Source of the DNA: DATGJX01 sp963830545
GTDB taxonomy: Bacteria > Vulcanimicrobiota > Vulcanimicrobiia > Vulcanimicrobiales > Vulcanimicrobiaceae
Direction of reading: 5' to 3'
Length of the DNA stretch: 64,000 nucleotides
Assembly: GCA_963830545.1 (NCBI GenBank)
Contig: CAWHMK010000001.1
Span: forward strand, 930,001 to 994,000
Both the position numbers and the translations under genes were made by a program. The notes beneath the pieces were generated by a model. That model searched no databases, was not told the DNA's origin, and saw nothing but the letters and a program-made list of their open reading frames with translations. Shown here in pieces: positions 9,591 to 17,840 of the stretch (positions are counted from its first letter, which is position 1; each line of letters starts with the position of its first letter).

Positions 9591-10261
9591 CGCTCACCGA
9601 AGCGGTAGCCGGCGCCGCGAACGGTGTGCAGCAACTGCGGCTCACGGTTCGTCGTGAGTTTCGCGCGCAGACGGCTCACGTACACCTCGACGACGTTCGA
9701 GGTCGTTTCGCTTTCGCGTTCGAACAGCGCGTCTTCAATCATCGAGCGCGTGATCAGCCGGCCGGCATTGCGCATGAAATATTCCAGAAACGCCGCTTCG
9801 CGCGCAGTCAGTTCGATTTCGCGCTCGCCTCGCCGCACGCGCCGCGATTGCAGATCGAAGGCCACGTCGGCGACGCGCAGCTGCGAATCGAGCGACAACG
9901 CCGATCTGCGGCGCGCAATCGTGCGCAGGCGCGCTTCCAACTCGCCGAACACGAACGGCTTGCGCAGGTAATCGTCGGCGCCGGCGTCCAGGCCCGCAAT
10001 CACGTCCTCGGGCGTATCGCGCGAGGTAAGCATCAGTACCGGCGTGCGCACGCTCCGCGCGCGCATCTCGCGTACGACGCTCATTCCGTCGCGTTTGGGG
10101 AGATTCACATCGAGGATGACGGCGTCGTACGGCGCGCCGAGCGCCCACGACTGCCCTTGCTCTCCGTCCCGCGCAACGTCCACGACATGTCCCTGTTCGC
10201 TGAGCCCGCGGCGCAGCACGTCGCATAAACGCGCATCGTCCTCAACGACCAGCAGGCGCAT
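9587..10261 (-). CDS. OmpR/PhoB-family response regulator
   Basis: DNA-binding response regulator of 224 aa. The receiver domain (1-115) has the acidic pair EDD at 7-9, phospho-acceptor Asp51 in ILDVNLP, and a conserved Lys in the YLRKPF loop. The C-terminal winged helix (about 125-224) ends with the AGYRFG signature. The natural MRLLVVEDD start lies 20 bp inside the 3' end of purK, so expression is probably coupled to purEK. It is the likely activator or repressor of the RND operon. Confidence 0.93.
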   Translation of the reverse strand: MRLLVVEDDARLCDVLRRGLSEQGHVVDVARDGEQGQSWALGAPYDAVILDVNLPKRDGMSVVREMRARSVRTPVLMLTSRDTPEDVIAGLDAGADDYLRKPFVFGELEARLRTIARRRSALSLDSQLRVADVAFDLQSRRVRRGEREIELTAREAAFLEYFMRNAGRLITRSMIEDALFERESETTSNVVEVYVSRLRAKLTTNREPQLLHTVRGAGYRFGER

Positions 10262-11402
10262 GTTCGGGCGAATCGATCCACTGCAGCTGCGCGCGCGCCG
10301 CTCGCGCGCGATCGAGGGCGGCTTCCGTCACCGGTCCATCCACGAGCATCGTGAAATGCCCCATCTTGCGGCGGTTTACGGCGTGTTTTTTACCGTACAT
10401 GTGCAGTACGATGCTCGGATCGGCGAGCAACTCCTCGACGCCGGCAAGATGGTTTCCCGTTCCCTCGCCCAGGATGTTCACCATCACGGCGTTGCGCAGC
10501 AGTTGCGGTTCGGAGAGCGGCAGCCCGCAAATCGCGCGCACGTGCTCCTCGTACTGCGAACAGGGCGTGGCATCGATGGTGTAATGCCCGCTGTTGTGCG
10601 GCCGCGGCGCGACCTCGTTGAGCAGCACCTCGCCGTCGCGCGTGACGAAATACTCCACGCAGAACGTGCCGACGATTTCCAGCGCGTGAGCGAGTTTCTC
10701 CGCGTACGTGCGCGCGCGCTGCGCGACCTGCTCTTCCACGCGCGCAGGCGCCATCGACATGAACAGGATCCCGCGGTCGTGGACGTTTTCCGACGGCGGA
10801 TACGTAACCACGTCTCCGGCGCCGTTACGCGCGCAAATAACGCTGATTTCGCAGGCAAACGGCACGAACTGCTCCGCGATGAGCTGCGCGCCTTTCGCTT
10901 GTTCGACGGCGGAGCGCGCTTGCTCCATGTTCTCGACCCGCCACTGGCCCTTGCCGTCGTAACCGCCGCGCACCGTTTTCAGAATTGCCGGAAAGCCGAG
11001 CCGCTCGTGCGCGAGGCGCACGTCGTCTTCGCGATCGACGGCGCAATAGTGCGCGACCGGAATGCCGCAACTCCGCGCAAAATCTTTTTCGAGCAGGCGG
11101 TTTTGCGTGACGCGCAGGACGTTGCTCCCCGGCGAAACCGCGCAGCCGTCTCGTTCCAAGCGCTGCACGGATTCGATCGTAATGTTTTCGAACTCGTATG
11201 TCACGACGTCGGTCCGGCGTCCCAATTCGTCGATGGCCGCGAAATCGTCGTAGTGCGCGACGATTTGTTCGTCGGCAACTTGTCCGCACGGGGATCGCGG
11301 CTGCGGATCGAGCGTGATGACGTCGTACCCCATGCGTTTTGCGTCGAGCGCAAACATGCGGCCGAGCTGGCCGCCGCCGATGACGCCGATCGTCTGAATC
11401 AT
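10242..11402 (-). CDS. purK: 5-(carboxyamino)imidazole ribonucleotide synthase
   Basis: ATP-grasp enzyme that converts AIR, ATP and bicarbonate to N5-CAIR in de novo purine synthesis. I start it at ATG 11402, giving the canonical N-terminus IGVIGGGQLGRM (386 aa). A longer open frame to 11549 is an in-frame extension across purE. Later motifs include LKTVRGGYDGKGQ (ATP-grasp loop) and NEVAPRPHNSGHYT, a PurK hallmark. It sits 4 bp after purE, and its 3' end overlaps the response regulator. Confidence 0.96.
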   Translation of the reverse strand: MIQTIGVIGGGQLGRMFALDAKRMGYDVITLDPQPRSPCGQVADEQIVAHYDDFAAIDELGRRTDVVTYEFENITIESVQRLERDGCAVSPGSNVLRVTQNRLLEKDFARSCGIPVAHYCAVDREDDVRLAHERLGFPAILKTVRGGYDGKGQWRVENMEQARSAVEQAKGAQLIAEQFVPFACEISVICARNGAGDVVTYPPSENVHDRGILFMSMAPARVEEQVAQRARTYAEKLAHALEIVGTFCVEYFVTRDGEVLLNEVAPRPHNSGHYTIDATPCSQYEEHVRAICGLPLSEPQLLRNAVMVNILGEGTGNHLAGVEELLADPSIVLHMYGKKHAVNRRKMGHFTMLVDGPVTEAALDRARAARAQLQWIDSPEHAPAGR

Positions 11403-11406
11403 CGGC

Positions 11407-11892
11407 TTAGAGACGAATCGACACCACGTCGTCGTGCATGCGCTTCGCGTAGTGCTCGAGGCGATGGAGGACGTTCGGATCGCCGAGCGCGAGAATGCGT
11501 GCCGCGAGTAAGGCCGCGTTGGCGGCATTGCCGATCGCGACGGTCGCAACGGGCACGCCTTTTGGCATCTGCGCGATGGAGAGCAGCGAATCGATGCCGC
11601 TCAGCGCCTGGGATTGCACCGGTACGCCGATAACCGGAAGCAGCGTTCGCGCGGCCGTCATGCCGGGCAAATGCGCAGCGCCGCCCGCTCCCGCGATAAT
11701 CACCTTGATGCCGCGTCCGGCCGCTTCGTGAGCGTACTCGAACATTTCCAGCGGCGTGCGATGCGCGGAGATCACGTGCATCTCGAAGCGGATGTCCAGC
11801 TCTTTGAGCATGTCGCGCGCACCGGCCATCGTTTCCATGTCCGAAACGCTGCCCATGATGATCCCGACCAGGGGTGTGTCGGATTCTGCCAT
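11407..11892 (-). CDS. purE: N5-carboxyaminoimidazole ribonucleotide mutase
   Basis: Class I PurE (161 aa), which converts N5-CAIR to CAIR directly after PurK. The signatures GSVSDMETM near the N-terminus, ISAHRTP (catalytic His) and AGAGGAAHLPGM are all present. It is the first gene of the long minus-strand operon. Its start is divergent from the glycosidase gene, with only 20 bp between, so the two promoters must lie inside or overlap the coding ends. Confidence 0.96.
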   Translation of the reverse strand: MAESDTPLVGIIMGSVSDMETMAGARDMLKELDIRFEMHVISAHRTPLEMFEYAHEAAGRGIKVIIAGAGGAAHLPGMTAARTLLPVIGVPVQSQALSGIDSLLSIAQMPKGVPVATVAIGNAANAALLAARILALGDPNVLHRLEHYAKRMHDDVVSIRL

Positions 11893-11912
11893 TGGGTAAG
11901 TATTCTACGCTT

Positions 11913-13160
11913 ATGAGTGCTTTTCTGCTCGGCATCAACTATTGGCCCCGGCGCAGCGCGATGTACATGTGGGAACGCTTCGATTTGGGCGAGATTCGCG
12001 AAGATTTCGCCCGCGTGCGCTCGCTCGGGCTTTCGGTCGTCCGGTTTTTCATCATGTGGGACGACTTCCAGCCGCAGGCCGATCGCATGGACCCGCAGAT
12101 GCTCGCGCGCTTCGACGCGGTGATGAACGCGCTGGCGGATGCGAAACTGCAGGCCATGCCGACGTTCTTCACCGGTCACATGAGCGGCGTAAACTATCTG
12201 CCGGAGTGGGCGCTCGACCATTCGCGCCCGAACGGCCGCTTTCGCACGTTCACGCGTGGTCTGCGCGAGTTGCCGTGGGGCGCAGGCGACTTCTATTCCG
12301 GAGCGCTGCTCGACGCGTCGCGCCTGCACGTGCGCTCGATCGGCGAACGCGTTCGCGGACACGAAGCACTCTACTTGTGGGATCTCGGCAACGAGTTCAG
12401 CAATCTGCGCAGCGCGAATTCACCGGTCGAATCGGCACAGTGGTCCAAGCAGCTCACCGAGGATCTGTTCGAGGTCTCGGGTGCGGCAACGACTGCCGGC
12501 AATCACAGCGAAGACCTCACGCAGGACCGCGGCATTCGCCCATCTTCTTTTTGCGCGCCGTTCCCCTGTGCAGTAATGCACGGTTATTCCGTGTACAGTC
12601 ACTTCGCGCGGAGCCGCACCGATCCGGAAGTCGTTCCGTTCTTGTGCCAAGTCATGCAATCGATGTCGGGCAAAGCCGTGCTTTTCAATGAATTCGGCAA
12701 TCCGACGTGCCCTCCGAATACCGTCTCGCCGTACGATCGCGTGCCGCTGCCCGGCGACCCCGCACCCGAGTCGAAAGAGCTGCCGTCCAATGCGGCGCCG
12801 TACGCGTGCTTGACGGAGGACGAGATGGCATCGTACTGTTTCGAAGTGCTCGACCGGCTGCAGCAGCGCGGCGCGCTCGGCGCGTTCTGGTGGAACTGGG
12901 CCGATTACGCCAAGGAACTGAGCAGCACGCCGCCCTTCGATCGCGCCCAGCACGAGATGACGTTCGGCATCATCCGCTCCGACGGTTCATATAAACCCGT
13001 CGCGGACACGTTGAAGCGTTTTGCGCAGGAAAGCCGTCCGGTCGTCGCGCCTCCACCGCCAATCGTTCGTGAAGACGAATGGTATGCAAACATGAACCAG
13101 GCATTTCAGGCCGCTCGCTACAAAGAGTATCTCGCTATGCCGGCGAGCGTGAATGCCTGA
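11913..13160 (+). CDS. Glycoside hydrolase, GH5/cellulase-like TIM barrel
   Basis: Predicted beta-glycosidase or mannanase-like enzyme of 415 aa, starting at ATG 11913 (an upstream in-frame start at 11874 would overlap purE). Clan GH-A features are visible: WDLGNEF supplies the acid/base Glu161 and AVLFNEFG supplies the nucleophile Glu260 in a late beta strand. No secretion signal is evident, so it is probably cytoplasmic. Its stop overlaps the SDR start by 8 bp. Substrate specificity cannot be read from sequence alone. Confidence 0.75.
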   Translation: MSAFLLGINYWPRRSAMYMWERFDLGEIREDFARVRSLGLSVVRFFIMWDDFQPQADRMDPQMLARFDAVMNALADAKLQAMPTFFTGHMSGVNYLPEWALDHSRPNGRFRTFTRGLRELPWGAGDFYSGALLDASRLHVRSIGERVRGHEALYLWDLGNEFSNLRSANSPVESAQWSKQLTEDLFEVSGAATTAGNHSEDLTQDRGIRPSSFCAPFPCAVMHGYSVYSHFARSRTDPEVVPFLCQVMQSMSGKAVLFNEFGNPTCPPNTVSPYDRVPLPGDPAPESKELPSNAAPYACLTEDEMASYCFEVLDRLQQRGALGAFWWNWADYAKELSSTPPFDRAQHEMTFGIIRSDGSYKPVADTLKRFAQESRPVVAPPPPIVREDEWYANMNQAFQAARYKEYLAMPASVNA

Positions 13161-14352
13161 ATCGAAAGTGATCGTCGTAACCGGTGCCGGCGCCGGCATC
13201 GGTTACGAAACGACACTGCGCGCTGCGCGCGAAGGGTTCGCCGTGCTCGCCGTCTCCCGCAGCAACGAACAACTGGACGACTTGGCGGCAGCGGTCGCGA
13301 AAAGCGGCGGCGTCTGCGTCACACTCGCGTTGGACGTTATGGCAGCAGATGCACCGCAACGCATCGTCGACACCGCGCGTGAGTGTTTCGGCCGCATGGA
13401 CGTGCTCATTCACAATGCCGGCGCAGCAACGGGCGGCCGTCTGCTCGAGCAAAGCGCTGCGCAAATCGACGAGCAATGGCATCTGCACGTCGCCGCGCCG
13501 CTTCACATCACCCGCGCCGCATTGCCGCTGCTCGAAGTGTCGAAAGGGCAAGTGATGTTCGTGGGATCCGGCCTCGCCCGCGTCCCATCGCCGTATTACG
13601 GGGCGTATTGTGCGGCCAAAGCGGCAGTGCGCGCGATGGCGACGCAGCTGCGCCGCGAATTGGACGGCACCGGCATCGCGGTCACATACATCGATCCGGG
13701 CAGCGTCCGTACGAATTTCGCAAAGCATGCCGGCATAGAAACGTTCGGACCGGAATGGACGTCCGTGGAAGCGACGCACGTCGCGCAGCGCATCGTTCGC
13801 GCCGTGCATACGCGTCCGCTCATTTTGAATGCGGTTCCGCTGCACACGTTCGCAGCGATGCTGGGCGAGTGGTTCCCGCACATGACGGACCGCGCGCTCG
13901 CGAAACGCCCGCCGCCGAAGCCTGCACGAACGCCCGCGCCGCAACCCGGGCCGCCGCCGGCGCCGCCTCCTACGCCCGAACCGCAAAGCGAGCTCTCCGA
14001 CTTCGAACGCGCGCTCGAACCCGTATCGCGGCGGATGGAACGCGTCAAAATGCCGCCTGCATTTCTCGCTGAATTACTGCGTCCGGGCGACGACGTACAG
14101 CTCGGCGACGCAGCGATGCGCTGGGCGGGCATGCCGAACAAGAACGAACGCGCCGCGATGGCGGATGCGCTCGAAGCGCTTGCGGCAGGCGGTTTTTTGG
14201 AGAGAACCGGCGACGAGAGGCTGGCGCGTCGTGCGTCCGGCGAGTTAACGAGGCTGGTTCACAAGCGCGGCGCGAACGTGCTTTCCGCCGATTGCGACGA
14301 AGAATACGACCGTCGCCAGCAGCACGATCGTCGCACCGCTCGAACTGCGTAG
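13153..14352 (+). CDS. Short-chain dehydrogenase/reductase with Pro-rich linker and C-terminal extension
   Basis: NAD(P)-dependent SDR. TGAGAGIG near residue 9 binds the cofactor, the NAG motif is near residue 90, and YxxxK is present as YCAAK. Unlike ordinary 250-aa SDRs, this one continues through a Pro/Ala-rich linker (about 255-280) into a roughly 110-residue helical tail. The last 36 codons overlap the convergent ABC permease gene on the other strand. The tail after about residue 370 is low-complexity and Arg-rich, so the natural stop could be earlier if a frameshift exists. Confidence 0.8.
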   Translation: MPESKVIVVTGAGAGIGYETTLRAAREGFAVLAVSRSNEQLDDLAAAVAKSGGVCVTLALDVMAADAPQRIVDTARECFGRMDVLIHNAGAATGGRLLEQSAAQIDEQWHLHVAAPLHITRAALPLLEVSKGQVMFVGSGLARVPSPYYGAYCAAKAAVRAMATQLRRELDGTGIAVTYIDPGSVRTNFAKHAGIETFGPEWTSVEATHVAQRIVRAVHTRPLILNAVPLHTFAAMLGEWFPHMTDRALAKRPPPKPARTPAPQPGPPPAPPPTPEPQSELSDFERALEPVSRRMERVKMPPAFLAELLRPGDDVQLGDAAMRWAGMPNKNERAAMADALEALAAGGFLERTGDERLARRASGELTRLVHKRGANVLSADCDEEYDRRQQHDRRTARTA

Positions 14353-15078
14353 AAAATACGAGAGATACAGCCCGCCGACGCCGCTGATCGCGCCGAGAAA
14401 CGCCGAGAGCGCCATCATTCCTGAAAAACGCGTCGTGAGCTGATATGCTGCAGCAGCGGGCGTCACGAGCAGCGCCGCCACGAGCACGATACCGACCGCC
14501 TGCAGCGAGATGATGATCGTCACCGCGAGCAGCACGAGCAAAATGTACTCGATGCGCTGCGCATTCATGCCGCTCGCTTGCGCGACGACGGGATCGAACG
14601 AGGTGTACAGCAGCGCGCGCCACAGCAGGACCGTCACAACTGCCACGGCGATCGCGAGCGCGACAATCATCAGCAGATCTTGGTAATTGACGGACAGAAT
14701 GTCGCCGAACAGAAAACTTTGCAGATCGATCGAATACGTGCGCTGCCGGCTCATCAGAAAAATACCCAGCGCGAACGCACCGGTGAACAGCACGCCGATC
14801 GCCGTGTCGAGCGCGATCCGCCCGCGCCGGTGCACGAAGCCGATGCCGAGCGCGGTTATGACGGCGACTATGCCTGCACCCAGATAGTAATCGGCGCCGC
14901 GCAGATACGCGATGACGATTCCGGCGAATGACGCGTGCGCGATGCCGTCGCCGATGAACGCCAGTTTGCGAAGAACGACGTACGTCCCCATTCCCGAACA
15001 CAGAACTCCCACGAGCAGCGCCGTTACGAACGCACGCTGCATGAACTGGTATTGGAACGGGTCGAGCCAGTGCTGCAC
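14245..15078 (-). CDS. Zinc/manganese ABC transporter permease (ZnuB/TroC family)
   Basis: Inner-membrane permease of a metal importer, with about 8-9 hydrophobic segments. The conserved GDGIAHASFAG loop and the DPVVAQASGM segment are typical of ABC-3 family permeases. I place the start at GTG 15078, because the longer frame to 15147 lies inside the ATPase gene. This start sits directly on the ATPase stop. It completes a binding protein-ATPase-permease operon behind the Fur-family gene. Confidence 0.9.
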   Translation of the reverse strand: MQHWLDPFQYQFMQRAFVTALLVGVLCSGMGTYVVLRKLAFIGDGIAHASFAGIVIAYLRGADYYLGAGIVAVITALGIGFVHRRGRIALDTAIGVLFTGAFALGIFLMSRQRTYSIDLQSFLFGDILSVNYQDLLMIVALAIAVAVVTVLLWRALLYTSFDPVVAQASGMNAQRIEYILLVLLAVTIIISLQAVGIVLVAALLVTPAAAAYQLTTRFSGMMALSAFLGAISGVGGLYLSYFLRSSSGATIVLLATVVFFVAIGGKHVRAALVNQPR

Positions 15079-15079
15079 G

Positions 15080-15844
15080 TCAGTCGTGCCGGTGCCGGTC
15101 AGGCGCGGCGTGGCCGTGAACGTGCACCTCTCCGTGCAGTGCGGCATATGCGCCCGAAGCGAATACTTCGTCCGGCGTGCCGGTTGCGAGCACGCGGCGA
15201 TTGAGAACGATCAAACGGTCGAACCAATCGGAGGCGCGCTCGAGATTGTGCGTCGACATGATCACGGGCAATCCGCCTTTGACGAGCTCGCGGATGACCT
15301 TGCGCAACGCTTCCTCCGTTTCCGCGTCGATGCCGGTCGTCGGTTCGTCGAGAAGCATCACTTTCGGCTCCTGCGCAATCGCGCGCGCAATGAACACGCG
15401 CTGCTGCTGACCGCCCGAAAGCGCGGAGATGTGGCGATGCGCGAGCGCGCGCATGTTGACCAGGTCCAATCCACGCTGCACGGCAGCGCGGTCGTGCGTG
15501 CCGAACCGGCGAAACGTACCGAGCCGCGGAAAACGGCCCATCGCCACCACATCCCACACGGACGCCGGGAACGACCAATCGACGTCTTCGATTTGCGGCA
15601 CGTACGCGACCGTTCCCGCAGGCAACGCGCGCGGCGATTCTCCGAGCACGCTAACGAGGCCCGAAGAGGGTTCGAGTAGCCCGGCAATGGTTTTGAGCAG
15701 CGTCGATTTCCCGGAACCGTTCGGTCCGACGATGCCCAGCGCTTCCCCGTACGGAACGGTCGCGGTTGCGCCATCGAGCGCGATGCGGCCGTCATAACGA
15801 ACGACCAAATCGCGAACTACGACGGCGTCGCGCGCGCCGTTCAC
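15080..15844 (-). CDS. Metal ABC transporter ATP-binding protein (ZnuC-like)
   Basis: ATPase of the metal importer (254 aa). Walker A is GPNGSGKST, the signature is LSGGQQQR and Walker B is VMLLDEPTTG followed by the H-loop MSTHN. The C-terminus is His-rich (HGEVHVHGHAAPDRHRHD), which may buffer or sense zinc; that is an inference. It overlaps the binding-protein gene by 4 bp. Confidence 0.93.
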   Translation of the reverse strand: MNGARDAVVVRDLVVRYDGRIALDGATATVPYGEALGIVGPNGSGKSTLLKTIAGLLEPSSGLVSVLGESPRALPAGTVAYVPQIEDVDWSFPASVWDVVAMGRFPRLGTFRRFGTHDRAAVQRGLDLVNMRALAHRHISALSGGQQQRVFIARAIAQEPKVMLLDEPTTGIDAETEEALRKVIRELVKGGLPVIMSTHNLERASDWFDRLIVLNRRVLATGTPDEVFASGAYAALHGEVHVHGHAAPDRHRHD

Positions 15845-16734
15845 TTCAAGGCTCTCACGATCACGCCGGTGTCGTAGCGCAGCATGCTGGGGTAGTCGTG
15901 CACCCGCGGATCGTTGCCGATCGAGTCGTCGTAGAGATTCGTGACGATTCGAATACCGGCACTTTTCGCGAGCGTTTGCGCGAGTTTGGGACTGTACTCG
16001 GGTTCGGAAAATACGGCGCGCACGTTATGCTCGCGCGCGAGATCCACGAGATTCCCGATGTACGCCGGGTTCGGGTCCTGTCCGGGAGAGAGTTCGATGA
16101 TGCCGATGGTTTGAATGCGGAAGCGGCGGTTGTAATAGGCCCAAGCGTTGTGGAAGACGATCATCGCGCGCTGGCGCGCAGGAATGGTCGCGATCTGCTT
16201 CGCGATCCAGGTCTGCAGAGCAACGAGCTGCGCATCGTAAGCCTGCGCATTGCGGGTGTATTCCGCTTTGTGGGCCGGATCGATGCGCGCGAGAGCATCA
16301 CGAATCTTTGCGACGTATGCACGTGCGAGCACGGGATCCATCCACAAATGCGGATTGTGATCGATTTTCGGCAGGCCGTCCGAAAGCACGACCTGCTGCA
16401 TGCCGGCATTTCCGGCGCTGTCGATCGTGTGCTGCAGCCATGCTTCGATGCCCGCGCCGTTTTCCACGACGAGTTGCGCTCGGCTGAGCGTTGCGATGTC
16501 TTGCGGCGAAGGCTGGTAATCCTCCGGCGACGCGCCGATCGGTACGAGGTTTTGCACCTGCACGCGATTGCCGCCGACACCTTCGACGAACGAGTTCAAC
16601 GTCGAAAAGGTGGTGACGACATTGATTTTGTCATCCTGAGGTATCGAAGGACCCCGAGCCTGCCGAGGGGCGCTATTAGTGCTGCACCCAACCACGAGCA
16701 ACGCCGCGGCAAGCGCCGCCGCTACTCGCGACAT
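15841..16734 (-). CDS. Metal ABC transporter substrate-binding lipoprotein (ZnuA-like)
   Basis: Periplasmic solute-binding lipoprotein of 297 aa that captures Zn or Mn. ATG 16734 gives a classical lipoprotein signal with lipobox VVGC. The metal site pattern includes HNPHLWMDP, an early EDYQPSPQD region where ZnuA proteins have their first His ligand, VFHNAWAYY and FSEPEYSP. The mature N-terminal linker (APRQARGPSIPQDDK) is encoded by an interspersed repeat also found upstream of the fur-like gene. The start overlaps the fur-like stop by 13 bp. Confidence 0.9.
   Translation of the reverse strand: MSRVAAALAAALLVVGCSTNSAPRQARGPSIPQDDKINVVTTFSTLNSFVEGVGGNRVQVQNLVPIGASPEDYQPSPQDIATLSRAQLVVENGAGIEAWLQHTIDSAGNAGMQQVVLSDGLPKIDHNPHLWMDPVLARAYVAKIRDALARIDPAHKAEYTRNAQAYDAQLVALQTWIAKQIATIPARQRAMIVFHNAWAYYNRRFRIQTIGIIELSPGQDPNPAYIGNLVDLAREHNVRAVFSEPEYSPKLAQTLAKSAGIRIVTNLYDDSIGNDPRVHDYPSMLRYDTGVIVRALK
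16630..16670. repeat. Interspersed repeat copy 1, inside the ZnuA-like linker
   Basis: The plus strand here shares the 18-base core TGAGGTATCGAAGGACCC with 17239-17279, and both end with a CGAGGGG block. This copy is in frame within the lipoprotein gene and encodes the residues just after the lipobox (GPSIPQDD). The antisense of the other copy reads GPSIPHDD, showing the shared origin. Confidence 0.75.
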
Positions 16735-17108
16735 ACCGCACACCGTCCGAAAAACTCCATTTCGTGATCGTCGAGTTCGAAGCCGTGATGACTGCGCAAT
16801 TCGCCGGCGATTCGCTCGAGCGCCTCGCACGCGAGCTCTTCGACTTTCCCACAGGTGCGGCAAATTGCGTGATGGTGGTGCGTCGGCGCGCAAACTACAT
16901 ACGTCGCCTCGCCCCGCTCGTCTACGCGCGAACTGGCCTCGCCCTTTGCTTGAAGCAAGTCAAGCGTGCGGTAGACCGTCGAGAGCGAAACCTTAGCCCG
17001 CCCCTTTTTGAGAATCGAATGAATCTCGCCCGCAGAAAGATAGCGCTGCTCTCGCTTGAGTATTTCCGCCACATGCTCTCTGGGCCGGGTGCTGTACTGG
17101 GTCCGCAT
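16722..17108 (-). CDS. Fur/Zur-family metalloregulator
   Basis: Ferric/zinc-uptake-type repressor of 128 aa. ATG 17108 has AGGA six bases upstream; a longer frame to 17243 is open but lacks family features. The N-terminal winged helix includes a SLSTVYRTLDLL recognition region. The C-terminal part has the His cluster HHHHA and two CxxC pairs (CRTC, CAVC) for a structural zinc. It heads the metal ABC importer genes and overlaps the binding-protein start. With a zinc-type importer next door, a Zur role is more likely than iron sensing. Confidence 0.9.
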   Translation of the reverse strand: MRTQYSTRPREHVAEILKREQRYLSAGEIHSILKKGRAKVSLSTVYRTLDLLQAKGEASSRVDERGEATYVVCAPTHHHHAICRTCGKVEELACEALERIAGELRSHHGFELDDHEMEFFGRCAVCRE

Positions 17109-17135
17109 GCCGGTCCTAATTTGCGAACCGTTTGC

Positions 17136-17146
17136 AGAATCATTCT
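17136..17146. promoter_or_regulatory. Candidate Fur-family operator upstream of the fur/zur-like gene
   Basis: AGAAT-C-ATTCT is a perfect 5-1-5 inverted repeat 28 bp upstream of the regulator start. It has the AATnATT core of the 7-1-7 boxes recognised by Fur-family proteins. Its location suggests autoregulation of the regulator and importer operon. Confidence 0.5.
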
Positions 17147-17238
17147 CGAATTGGGCAAGGCCGGAATTTTTTGACAGGGGCAAACTCGCGGCCGTATAAT
17201 CGTCCGCGTTGCCCTTGGAGCAGCAGCGACGCGGCCTC

Positions 17239-17279
17239 GTCATCGTGAGGTATCGAAGGACCCGAACGTAGTCGAGGGG
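17239..17279. repeat. Interspersed repeat copy 2, between fur-like gene and tRNA-Ala
   Basis: Second copy of the element at 16630-16670, with the same core and CGAGGGG end and differing mainly in the middle. The arms TCGAAGGAC and GTCGAGGGG flank the centre. It lies in the 5' region of the fur-like gene, 20 bp before tRNA-Ala. Confidence 0.75.
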
Positions 17280-17298
17280 ATGGGCCGCAACAACTCGT

Positions 17299-17374
17299 GG
17301 GGATGTAGCTCAGCTGGTAGAGCACTTGCTTCGCATGTAAGGGGTCGGGGGTTCGAGTCCCCCCATCTCCACCA
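17299..17374 (+). tRNA. tRNA-Ala (anticodon CGC), CCA encoded
   Basis: A 76-base cloverleaf. The acceptor arm GGGGATG pairs with CATCTCC and contains the G3-U70 alanine identity pair. D-arm GCTC/GAGC, anticodon stem CTTGC/GTAAG with loop TTCGCAT giving anticodon CGC, and T-arm GGGGG-TTCGAGT-CCCCC. The discriminator is A and CCA is encoded. The 3' half is duplicated at 24267, so this gene is the integration target of the island. Confidence 0.96.
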
Positions 17375-17376
17375 TT
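17330..17376. other. attL-like direct repeat (3' half of tRNA-Ala)
   Basis: 47 bp starting at the anticodon loop and running through the CCA end, matched by 24267-24313 with two differences. The differences fall on the two sides of one T-stem base pair (G-C here, A-T at the distal copy), so pairing is kept. This is the signature of tyrosine-recombinase integration into a tRNA gene. Confidence 0.88.
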
Positions 17377-17379
17377 TGA

Positions 17380-17418
17380 AAACCCGCGTCGTTATTACGA
17401 TTGCGGGTTTTTCTTTTT
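17380..17418 (+). terminator. Intrinsic terminator after tRNA-Ala
   Basis: AAACCCGC (17380-17387) pairs with GCGGGTTT (17403-17410), with an inner TCGT/ACGA pairing, followed by a T-rich run to 17418. It was probably supplied by the inserted element, since the original terminator now follows the distal repeat at 24320. Confidence 0.8.
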
Positions 17419-17445
17419 GGATGTTCGGACACGACCGATGCCGCT

Positions 17446-17480
17446 TTGACTCCCTGCTGACTCCCTACGAGTTGACGCCC
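17446..17480. repeat. Left-end TTGACTCCC repeats (candidate integrase arm sites)
   Basis: TTGACTCCC at 17446, CTGACTCCC at 17457 and TTGACGCCC at 17472 form a short direct-repeat cluster close to the left attachment site. Two exact TTGACTCCC copies recur at 24129-24148 near the right end. Arm-type integrase sites are arranged this way in many tRNA-targeting elements. Confidence 0.5.
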
Positions 17481-17840
17481 CAATTCGGCGATTGGGAAGA
17501 GTTCGTCGGTCTTCTCGACGGCAGCCCTTTGGGAACCGCGCACCGATTGGCCGTAGACGTCGAGCGTCATTCTGGTGCTTTCATGCCCGAGCATTTCAGC
17601 CATGACTACCGCGAGCGAGCGGCACCTGTTATACGTCGCATGTACCCGTGCTCGACAATCATCTCCTACTGAGGGTGTTCGGCCCGCTTCCGAGTTCCTC
17701 GAGGATTTATTCTAACCGCAGACGGATGCGCAGATGTTAGCAACGGGTCTTCCCCAACAACCAAGGTAGTAAATTACGGTTACTAGAGAAAAACTGGAAC
17801 AGTAAATGCGCTAGACCGTACATTCCTTGGGTGTAGTGCT

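Larger units (their letters stand above)
17310..17648 (-). pseudogene. Tyrosine recombinase (integrase) C-terminal remnant
   Basis: The minus-strand frame ending inside the tRNA reads MAEMLGHESTRMTLDVYGQS, the C-terminal catalytic block of phage-type integrases, with the LGH motif and the nucleophile Tyr in DVYGQ. Upstream, the frame stays open but loses recognisable RxxxRHT-type sequence, and no N-terminal domain is found. About the last 80 residues survive. The residues overlapping the tRNA are simply its antisense translation. The position beside the tRNA is where an element-specific integrase is expected. Confidence 0.8.
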
